Shown here: positions 1-5,299 of the stretch, in pieces | Layout of the letters: the number at the start of each line of letters is the position of its first letter | How positions within the stretch are numbered: the first letter of the stretch is position 1 | Origin: Flavobacteriaceae bacterium | GTDB lineage: Bacteria; Bacteroidota; Bacteroidia; Flavobacteriales; Flavobacteriaceae | Direction of reading: 5' to 3' | Length of the DNA stretch: 5,299 nucleotides | Assembly: GCA_030618945.1 (NCBI GenBank) | Contig: JAUXCI010000188.1 | Coordinates: forward strand, 1 to 5,299 | Notes under the pieces: generated by a model | Told to the model about the DNA's origin: nothing | The model's database searches: none | The model's input: the letters and a program-made list of their open reading frames with translations, nothing else | Position numbers and translations under genes: made by a program

Positions 1-1377
1 ATCCAAATTAAATAGACCCTTTTCCTTAGTAGCTCTGATCATAAGAAAAATACTAAAGGGTAATAATACAAAAGTTGCCAGCCATCCGCCAAAAAAAGGT
101 GATACTTTATTTGACTCCGCCATATTCTTTCCAAGCGTTGAAATAAAAAAGTAGATCACAAAAATTACAATGGCCATGATCATAGGTAATCCAAATCCTC
201 CTTTTCGAATGATGGAACCCAAAGGGCTACCCACAAAAAACAAGACCAGACAAGCTATTGAAAAGGCTATTCTTTTATGAAATTCAACACTATATCCATT
301 GATGACCTTTTGTTTACCTTTCAATGTGTTTTTAAAATTTTTTAAATTTTCTATATTCCCCTGAGCCGCTATATAAGCATTATCCACAATCAATCTCCTG
401 CTTTTTTTACTAAAATTATCAAAGATATCCGCCTCCAAAGTCATGTCTTTGACCGTATCCTTAGTGAGTTTATTTGCCTTCAAAATTTTATAAACTCTTT
501 TTGCTCGATTGCTTACAAAGTCATGGTAAGGACCCTCTAAAGAATCTATATAAAAATTAAGTTGCTTTAAACTTAACATTTCCTTTCCTGTTTTATACTT
601 TACATCATCAGGATCAAAATTACCAATAGTTGACACATCTATATTCACCTCGTATTTATCAAAATGAGCCTTAGTAAAAGCTGCCCTTTTACGCGTCTCA
701 TTGGTAGTTTTATTAGGAATTAAATCTTCTGCATAATAACCATCTTCAAGTACAAGCGTCAAATAACGACTTCCTTCTTCAGAAACAATTTCTCCTCTTT
801 TTGCCGTTATCACTTTATTGTTAAAGGTATTTGACTTTAAATCATATATCAAAACGTTTTTCAACAGGTTTTCATCCTCTCCATACTTCTCGTCGAACTT
901 AATACTGAAATTTGGAATTTCTGTATTAAAAGTTCCAGGAACAAGCGCAAGGCCAGGCTCCTTCATTTTCATGTTATAAATAAGGTTCTTTGACTTTAAT
1001 GAGGCAAAGGGAAACACATAATTTAAAAACAAAAAATTACCAAAACTTAGCACCAACATAAGAGCGACAAGTGGTCTAATAAATCGTTGAAGCGATATTC
1101 CTGCTGATTTTACAGCGGCAAATTCATAATTTTCCGCCATATTACCCAAGGTCATAATAGAGGATAAAAGGATGGCTATAGGCAAGGCAGTTGGCATCAT
1201 CATTAGTGACATATAAGCCAGGAATTTGAGTATAATTACCAGGCTTATGCCTTTTCCCGCGATTTTATCAAACTGCAGCCACAAAGCCTGCATGATAAGT
1301 ACAAACAGGATAATGAAAAAAGTAGCTAAAAATGGCGCAAGAAAACTCTTAAGTATATATTTATTTAAGATCTTCAT
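1..1377 (-). CDS. LptF/LptG-family permease (YjgP/YjgQ), 3' end missing
   Basis: Inner-membrane permease of the LptF/LptG family. In the Lpt system, one LptF and one LptG sit with an LptB ATPase dimer and pull lipopolysaccharide from the inner membrane toward the periplasmic bridge. The frame is open from the ATG at 1377 to the left edge, giving 459 residues with no stop, so the C-terminal end is missing. The layout fits the family: hydrophobic segments near residues 12-34, 45-78 and 100-122, a hydrophilic periplasmic part at about 130-360 (expected beta-jellyroll), then segments near 370-389, 396-415 and 426-447. Between the second and third segments lies MAENYEFAAVKSAGIS (80-95), which matches the cytoplasmic coupling helix that contacts LptB, with Glu85 and Gly93. 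The family signature after the periplasmic domain is visible as EFHKR (365-369) and VGSPLG (382-387). It starts 30 nt after lolA, so the two are probably cotranscribed. I cannot tell LptF from LptG here. Only the last few residues should be missing, judged by the family's usual three C-terminal helices. Confidence 0.9.
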   Translation of the reverse strand, partial: MKILNKYILKSFLAPFLATFFIILFVLIMQALWLQFDKIAGKGISLVIILKFLAYMSLMMMPTALPIAILLSSIMTLGNMAENYEFAAVKSAGISLQRFIRPLVALMLVLSFGNFLFLNYVFPFASLKSKNLIYNMKMKEPGLALVPGTFNTEIPNFSIKFDEKYGEDENLLKNVLIYDLKSNTFNNKVITAKRGEIVSEEGSRYLTLVLEDGYYAEDLIPNKTTNETRKRAAFTKAHFDKYEVNIDVSTIGNFDPDDVKYKTGKEMLSLKQLNFYIDSLEGPYHDFVSNRAKRVYKILKANKLTKDTVKDMTLEADIFDNFSKKSRRLIVDNAYIAAQGNIENLKNFKNTLKGKQKVINGYSVEFHKRIAFSIACLVLFFVGSPLGSIIRKGGFGLPMIMAIVIFVIYFFISTLGKNMAESNKVSPFFGGWLATFVLLPFSIFLMIRATKEKGLFNLD

Positions 1378-1407
1378 TCGGCATAATTTCAAAAATAGTT
1401 GATTCTA

Positions 1408-2076
1408 TTATTTATTGATCATATAGTCTAATTCTACATATTTCTTTTCGTCAAACGAAAAAATGTTTGCATCAATTTTCTGGTTTGTTTTGATGTTACT
1501 TGCTGTTAAAATGGTACGTGTTTCATTAGTGCCCACTTCAATAATTTGATATATATGGTTAGTTTTCATATCTATTCCAACAAAGATTATCCTAACTTCA
1601 GATTCTGAATCAATTGGCGTTAAATTAACAAATTGAACATTTTTCCCATTGATGCTTTTTAAGTCACCCATTGTAAAGGTATATCCTGATTTATAAAAAG
1701 AATAGAATTTAGAGGGTGTAAACGCATTGTCATCATCAATATCTGCTTCAGAAATGTTAACCTCCTCATTTTCAGGAATAATAGTGTAAGTTATTGCGCC
1801 ATCAAAAATCTGTTTGGTACCAAACAGATTAACGACATATTTATCTCCCTCCAATATCAAATCGCCCGACATTTCCTGTTTTACATCCTCTGCCTGATTA
1901 TCGAGGGCATAGTCAAAATCCATTGAAAGATTACTATATGCAGCCATTGTAGTTGAAGTTTTATCCAATAAGCCTTTAGCTGCTACGCTGTTTTGCGCCC
2001 AGCCACAACCGAAAAATAAAAATCCAATAAAAATACTTAAAAACAATCTCATTCTTAATTTACATTTTTTCATCAT
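1408..2076 (-). CDS. lolA: LolA-like outer-membrane lipoprotein carrier protein
   Basis: Periplasmic protein of the LolA family, which accepts lipoproteins released from the inner membrane by the LolCDE transporter and carries them to the outer membrane. The 222 residues begin with a basic stretch (MMKKCKLRMR) and a hydrophobic core at about 11-24. A likely signal-peptidase I site follows Ala27 (GCGWA|QN), typical of Bacteroidota exports that begin with Gln. The mature part starts with AKGLLDKTSTTMAAYSNLS, like other LolA proteins, and then alternates short strands (DLILEGDKYVVNLFG, QIFDGAITYTI) expected of the half-barrel fold. The C-terminal part contains IYQIIEVGTNETRTILT and ANIFSFDEKKY, also as in LolA relatives. 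The start overlaps the end of ftsK by 17 nt, suggesting translational coupling. Two adjacent ATGs (2076, 2073) and a third at 2052 are possible starts. The last would remove the overlap but leaves only one Arg before the hydrophobic core, so I prefer the upstream pair. The family call is by overall pattern, since LolA diverges strongly in this phylum; an uncharacterised LolA-fold protein is the alternative. Confidence 0.8.
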   Translation of the reverse strand: MMKKCKLRMRLFLSIFIGFLFFGCGWAQNSVAAKGLLDKTSTTMAAYSNLSMDFDYALDNQAEDVKQEMSGDLILEGDKYVVNLFGTKQIFDGAITYTIIPENEEVNISEADIDDDNAFTPSKFYSFYKSGYTFTMGDLKSINGKNVQFVNLTPIDSESEVRIIFVGIDMKTNHIYQIIEVGTNETRTILTASNIKTNQKIDANIFSFDEKKYVELDYMINK

Positions 2077-4465
2077 TAAATAATTGTTGAAGCGAAGCCA
2101 AATCAGTCACTAAAACCTGTCTGGCCTTACTTCCTTCAAAATTACCTACTATATTAGCAGCTTCTAATTGATCAATAATTCTCCCTGCCCTGTTATAACC
2201 CAGTTTCAATTTTCGCTGCAGTAAAGAAGCCGATCCTTGCTGGGTAGTAACCACTAATTTTGCAGCTTCCTCAAATAGGGAGTCTCTACTGTCAATATCT
2301 ACTTCAACACTCGTGCCACTTTCCTCGCCAACATACTCAGGCAATTGATAAGCAATTGGATAAGCCTTTTGCGAACCTATAAAATCAGTAACTCTTTCAA
2401 CCTCCGGCGTATCGATAAATGCACATTGCAATCGAGTGAGTGCATTACCATCCGAAATAAGCATATCCCCTTTACCAATAAGTTGGTCAGCTCCTTGAAA
2501 ATCTAAAATTGTTCTTGAATCAATCTTGGACGTAACTCTAAAAGCCACTCTTACAGGGAAGTTAGCCTTGATAATTCCGGTTATTACATTTACAGATGGT
2601 CTTTGCGTTGCCACGATTAAATGAATTCCAATGGCCCTTGCAAGTTGAGCCAGCCTAGCAATAGGTGTTTCAATTTCTTTCCCAGCCGTCATGATCAAGT
2701 CAGCAAATTCATCGATAACCAACACAATATAGGGCAAATATTTATGACCATTTTCAGGATTCAACTTTCTTGCAATAAATTTTGCATTGTATTCTTTAAT
2801 ATTCCTTACATAGGCATTTTTAAGCAAATCATACCTATTATCCATTTCGATACATAAAGAATTTAAGGTATTGATAACCATTGTCGTATCTGTGATGATC
2901 GCTTCTTCAGTATCTGGTAACTTTGCCAGGTAATGTCTTTCAATTTTATTGAACAAGGTGAGTTCAACTTTTTTCGGGTCAACCAAAACAAACTTGACCT
3001 CTGCTGGGTGTTTTTTATAAAGCAAGGATGATAAAACAGCATTAAGTCCAACTGATTTACCTTGCCCGGTAGCTCCTGCCATCAATAAATGGGGCATCTT
3101 AGTTAAATCCACAACAAAGGTTTCATTTGAAATTGTTTTACCCAAAGCAATTGGCAAGTCCATTCTTGTGTTTTGAAATCTTAGAGATGACAGCACCGAT
3201 TTCATGGATACAATAGATGGTTTTTTGTTCGGAACCTCAATTCCAATCGTTCCTCTGCCTGGAATTGGTGCGATTATTCTAATCCCTAAAGCGGATAAAG
3301 ACAAAGCAATATCGTCTTCCAGATTTTTGATTTTGGAAATTCTTACGCCTTTATCGGGTACTATTTCATATAGTGTTACAGTTGGTCCAATGGTTGCCTT
3401 GATACTTGCAATTCCTATACTATAATTGTTAAGTGTCTCAACTATTCTGTTTTTATTATTCTCAAGCTCAATTTTATTGATATTGATATTCTCATTGGTA
3501 TAATCTTTCAATAAATTTAATTCAGGATACCTGTATTTGGAAAGTTCAAGCTTTGGATCAAACTCACCAAAATCTTGAACCAGTGTATTTGACAAATTTT
3601 TAATGGTATGTTCTTCAAAAACAGGAGTCTCAACTATAATTTTCAGGTCCTCTTCCTGAGAAATTTCACTTTTAGGCTCTTCGTTTACTAAAGTACTATC
3701 AGGTTCATGGTTTATTAGTTTCTCTTCTTTCTTGATAGTAGTGATGGTTTCGAACGAATCCAGCTCTAATTCAATTTCTTCTTCAGCACCTTCAATAGCT
3801 GTGTTGGAAATAAAACCTTCATCAGTAGTATCATCTTCAAACAAACGTTTGTTTTTAACTCTCGGTTTAGCCTTTGGGATCACTGACTTAATTTTTGCAG
3901 GTGTAATCTTAAATTTGGCTATGGCAAAAACCAAAAAGCTTATGATTAAAAATAGCAAGACCCCGATACTCCCAATATATATTTGAGCGAATTCATTAAT
4001 TTCAAAGCCCACCTTACCTCCTAGTAACGGATATTCAGGCACAAAATAGGCCAATCCAATCGACAACCATATCATGATCAATAATGCATTGATCCAGGCC
4101 TTGAATAATTGTTTGACGGGAATATTTAAAATTATATATAAACCCGTAAAAAATAATAGAATTGGAAATAAAAAAGTAGCCAATCCAAAACCGTCAAAGA
4201 CAAAAAAATCGCTTAAGTTCGCACCCAATTTTCCCAAAAGATTATTCGCAGCAAACGACTTATCAGAGAAATTATTAAGAATGCTTTGATCTTCCTTCCA
4301 ATGCATGAGAAAGGAATAAAAAGAAATCAATAAAAAAATGGATGAGGTAAATATAAACACACCAAAAACCAAATGAGTTTGCTGGTTTTTCACAAAGCCC
4401 ACAACACGATTCGGTCTTTTTACTTTTTTCTTATTTTTGGAAACTGGTTTTTTCCTTTTCGACAT
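2060..4465 (-). CDS. ftsK: DNA translocase FtsK
   Basis: Septum-anchored, ATP-driven DNA pump that moves the chromosome termini out of the closing septum and, through its gamma domain, activates XerCD recombination at dif. The 801 residues show the standard order. A Lys/Arg-rich cytoplasmic start (1-20) is followed by four hydrophobic membrane segments (about 31-55, 92-114, 122-142, 160-184). A hydrophilic, strongly acidic linker (about 205-310) comes next, then the FtsK alpha domain (about 310-435, with ATIGPTVTLYEI). The RecA-like motor has Walker A GATGQGKS (464-471, Lys470) and Walker B IVLVIDEFADL (580-590, Asp585-Glu586), then LARAIGIHLIVATQRPS (608-624). The C-terminal winged-helix gamma domain lies at about 728-790 and includes LGYNRAGRIIDQLE (755-768), the helix that reads polar KOPS sequences. 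The short linker gives a protein far smaller than E. coli FtsK (1329 residues) but usual for Bacteroidota. It overlaps the downstream lolA start by 17 nt and follows dgkA after 67 nt holding a candidate promoter. It appears intact, with all motor motifs present. Confidence 0.98.
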   Translation of the reverse strand: MSKRKKPVSKNKKKVKRPNRVVGFVKNQQTHLVFGVFIFTSSIFLLISFYSFLMHWKEDQSILNNFSDKSFAANNLLGKLGANLSDFFVFDGFGLATFLFPILLFFTGLYIILNIPVKQLFKAWINALLIMIWLSIGLAYFVPEYPLLGGKVGFEINEFAQIYIGSIGVLLFLIISFLVFAIAKFKITPAKIKSVIPKAKPRVKNKRLFEDDTTDEGFISNTAIEGAEEEIELELDSFETITTIKKEEKLINHEPDSTLVNEEPKSEISQEEDLKIIVETPVFEEHTIKNLSNTLVQDFGEFDPKLELSKYRYPELNLLKDYTNENININKIELENNKNRIVETLNNYSIGIASIKATIGPTVTLYEIVPDKGVRISKIKNLEDDIALSLSALGIRIIAPIPGRGTIGIEVPNKKPSIVSMKSVLSSLRFQNTRMDLPIALGKTISNETFVVDLTKMPHLLMAGATGQGKSVGLNAVLSSLLYKKHPAEVKFVLVDPKKVELTLFNKIERHYLAKLPDTEEAIITDTTMVINTLNSLCIEMDNRYDLLKNAYVRNIKEYNAKFIARKLNPENGHKYLPYIVLVIDEFADLIMTAGKEIETPIARLAQLARAIGIHLIVATQRPSVNVITGIIKANFPVRVAFRVTSKIDSRTILDFQGADQLIGKGDMLISDGNALTRLQCAFIDTPEVERVTDFIGSQKAYPIAYQLPEYVGEESGTSVEVDIDSRDSLFEEAAKLVVTTQQGSASLLQRKLKLGYNRAGRIIDQLEAANIVGNFEGSKARQVLVTDLASLQQLFNDEKM

Positions 4466-4471
4466 AGGTCA

Positions 4472-4501
4472 CAAAAATACACAAATAAATTCGGATTCAA
4501 A
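4472..4501 (-). promoter_or_regulatory. candidate Bacteroidota-type promoter for ftsK
   Basis: Read on the minus strand, TTTG (4501-4498) is followed after 18 nt by TATTTTTG (4479-4472). This matches the known primary-sigma consensus of Bacteroidota, a TTG/TTTG -33 element and TAnnTTTG -7 element about 17-23 nt apart. Only six bases separate the -7 box from the ftsK ATG, so the transcript would have almost no leader. The region is AT-rich, which makes chance matches fairly likely, and no start-site data are available, so this remains a prediction. It would give ftsK-lolA-permease its own promoter apart from any read-through from tpx-dgkA. Confidence 0.45.
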
Positions 4502-4516
4502 CCTCCGAATCCGATT
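4489..4516. repeat. inverted repeat in the dgkA-ftsK gap (possible operator or weak hairpin)
   Basis: ATTCGGATTC (4489-4498) and GAATCCGATT (4507-4516) form 10-bp inverted arms with one mismatch around an 8-nt spacer; the inner eight pairs (TCGGATTC/GAATCCGA) are perfect. The right arm also lies in a second perfect dyad, CGAATC-C-GATTCG (4506-4518). The repeat covers the proposed -33 element of ftsK, so it could bind a regulator. As RNA from the dgkA side it could fold into a hairpin followed by a T-rich but interrupted tail, so a weak terminator is the other reading. The repeat itself is directly visible; its role is unknown. Confidence 0.6.
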
Positions 4517-4532
4517 CGAAAAAATATGAAAT

Positions 4533-4904
4533 TCACACGATTTTAGGAAGGTATATGATCATCCCAATAAGGATGGCACAAATGGCCGCAAACGTAACCC
4601 CACCAGCTGAAATATCTTTGATAAACCCAATTTTTTTATGGTAATCAGGATGGATGAAATCACATAATTTTTCAATGGCAGTATTTAAAGATTCCGCTAC
4701 CAGAACCATTCCGATAGCGAAAATCTGTAAAATCCATTCTAAGCTAGAAATATCAAGTATCCATCCCAATATTGAAACCGAAATTCCAATAAATACCTGC
4801 ACCATGATACTGTGTTCTGTAGTGATCAAAAGCCAAGTACCTCTGATGGCAAATTTTAGACTTCTAAATCTACCTTTAAAAAAACCCAAATCCTGATTAT
4901 TCAT
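4533..4904 (-). CDS. dgkA: DgkA-family diacylglycerol/undecaprenol kinase
   Basis: Small integral inner-membrane lipid kinase that transfers phosphate from ATP to diacylglycerol (E. coli type, recycling the by-product of membrane-derived glycan synthesis) or to undecaprenol (Gram-positive type). The sequence alone does not settle the substrate. The protein is 123 residues from the ATG at 4904, close to E. coli DgkA (122). Three hydrophobic segments lie near 33-51, 56-72 and 99-119. The signature AESLNTAIEKLCDFI (70-84) carries the residues matching E. coli Glu69, Asn72 and Glu76 (here Glu71, Asn74, Glu78). Glu30 in TTEHS matches Glu28, and KD (Lys96-Asp97) before SAGGVTFAA matches Lys94-Asp95. 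All catalytic positions I can align are present. A TTG two codons upstream (4910) would extend it to 125 residues, but ATG is more likely. It begins 43 nt after the tpx stop, with no promoter or Shine-Dalgarno motif that I can see in between, so cotranscription with tpx is plausible. Confidence 0.93.
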   Translation of the reverse strand: MNNQDLGFFKGRFRSLKFAIRGTWLLITTEHSIMVQVFIGISVSILGWILDISSLEWILQIFAIGMVLVAESLNTAIEKLCDFIHPDYHKKIGFIKDISAGGVTFAAICAILIGMIIYLPKIV

Positions 4905-4947
4905 AGCCAAACTAACTGAATATAATAACTTATTTATTCAGCCATTC

Positions 4948-5299
4948 TTATTTCAAGGCTTCTAAAGCAGCTTCGTAATTAGGTTCTTGCCCTATCTCTG
5001 GAACTTGTTCATTATAAGTTACAATTCCATCTTCATTTACTACAACAACAGCCCTGGACAAGAGCCCTTTCATAGGTCCATTTTTAATTGTTGCCCCGTA
5101 TCTTTCCCCGAATTTTCCTCTGGCAAAATCAGATAAAGTAATCACATTCTCAATTCCCTCGGCAGCACAAAAGCGACCATGAGCGAAAGGAAGATCTTTT
5201 GACACATTAAGTACAACTGTATTTTCCAGACCTGCGGCAGTTTCATTGAACTTTCTTAAGGAATTTGCGCAAACTCCAGTATCAATACTTGGAGTGATG
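4948..5299 (-). CDS. tpx: thiol peroxidase Tpx (atypical 2-Cys peroxiredoxin), 5' end missing
   Basis: Peroxiredoxin that reduces hydrogen peroxide and especially organic hydroperoxides, normally using thioredoxin as electron donor. The frame has no stop back to the right edge, so the window holds the last 116 residues, and roughly 50 N-terminal residues lie outside. The Met codon at 5205 is internal (TVVLNMSKDLPFA in the family alignment) and is not the start. The peroxidatic cysteine is in PSIDTGVCA (codon 5271-5269) and the resolving cysteine in GRFCAAEG (codon 5169-5167). They are 34 residues apart, exactly the spacing of Cys61 and Cys95 in E. coli Tpx. Other family blocks are [34 protein letters not shown] and the C-terminal [12 protein letters not shown]. 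It is the first gene of the visible run; its promoter is outside the window, so regulation cannot be judged. The protein appears intact as far as it can be read. Confidence 0.97.
   Translation of the reverse strand, partial: ITPSIDTGVCANSLRKFNETAAGLENTVVLNVSKDLPFAHGRFCAAEGIENVITLSDFARGKFGERYGATIKNGPMKGLLSRAVVVVNEDGIVTYNEQVPEIGQEPNYEAALEALK

Noticed and set aside
1390..1397. A second TATTTTTG on the minus strand, 12 nt before the permease ATG, resembling the -7 promoter box.
   Set aside because: No TTG or TTTG lies 17-23 nt upstream, the match is easy to get by chance in AT-rich sequence, and the 30-nt gap to lolA favours read-through.
2621..4289. Open frames inside ftsK: plus strand at 2621-2857, 3204-3425, 3732-3986 and 4074-4289, and another minus-strand frame at 2863-3051.
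   Set aside because: They lie wholly within the clearly coding ftsK frame, show no recognisable domain, and are what low-GC codon use produces on other frames.
4654..4896. An 80-residue plus-strand open frame opposite dgkA.
   Set aside because: It is antisense to a well-supported gene with conserved catalytic residues and has no family features of its own.
4905..4947. A separate dgkA promoter in the tpx-dgkA gap (TTAGTTTG just before the gene).
   Set aside because: The box lacks the TA that opens TAnnTTTG and has no convincing -33 partner, so cotranscription with tpx is simpler.
4948..5205. An 85-residue protein starting at the ATG at 5205.
   Set aside because: The frame continues upstream without a stop through the Tpx active-site block PSIDTGVCA, so this Met is internal to a longer tpx cut by the window edge.
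1..5299. Mobile elements, CRISPR arrays, tRNA/rRNA genes, toxin-antitoxin or defence modules.
   Set aside because: Nearly every base is accounted for by five co-directional core genes with short gaps, and I saw no repeat array, transposase or RNA-gene pattern.

Overview
The window is an AT-rich stretch of bacterial chromosome with five genes, all on the minus strand, so transcription runs from the high-coordinate end to the low-coordinate end. Several things point to the phylum Bacteroidota, probably Flavobacteriia or a close relative. These are the short (about 800-residue) FtsK with a GATGQGKS Walker A motif, the divergent LolA-like protein, start regions without clear Shine-Dalgarno sequences, and a promoter-like TTTG-N18-TATTTTTG that fits the Bacteroidota consensus. 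This assignment rests on recognition and has not been checked by a database search.

In transcription order the genes are: the 3' two thirds of tpx (thiol peroxidase, cut by the right edge of the window); dgkA (small integral-membrane diacylglycerol/undecaprenol kinase); ftsK (septal DNA translocase); lolA (periplasmic lipoprotein carrier family); and an LptF/LptG-family permease (lipopolysaccharide export, cut by the left edge). Gaps are short: 43 nt, 67 nt, a 17-nt overlap, and 30 nt. Both ends of the window lie inside genes, and no stretch over 300 bases lacks a gene.

Functionally this is a housekeeping envelope and cell-division cluster. FtsK clears chromosomes from the division septum. 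LolA would carry lipoproteins across the periplasm. The LptF/G permease would be half of the transmembrane pair that lifts lipopolysaccharide out of the inner membrane. DgkA recycles a membrane lipid (diacylglycerol or undecaprenol), and Tpx removes peroxides. The only sizeable regulatory candidate is the 67-nt gap before ftsK. It holds a near-perfect 10-bp inverted repeat overlapping a Bacteroidota-type promoter, which would start transcription almost at the ftsK ATG.

I found no mobile element, CRISPR array, RNA gene, defence module or other novel system. The region reads as ordinary conserved core genome, and the findings are modest: the ftsK-lolA linkage and overlap, the dyad/promoter before ftsK, and a few start-site and motif oddities.
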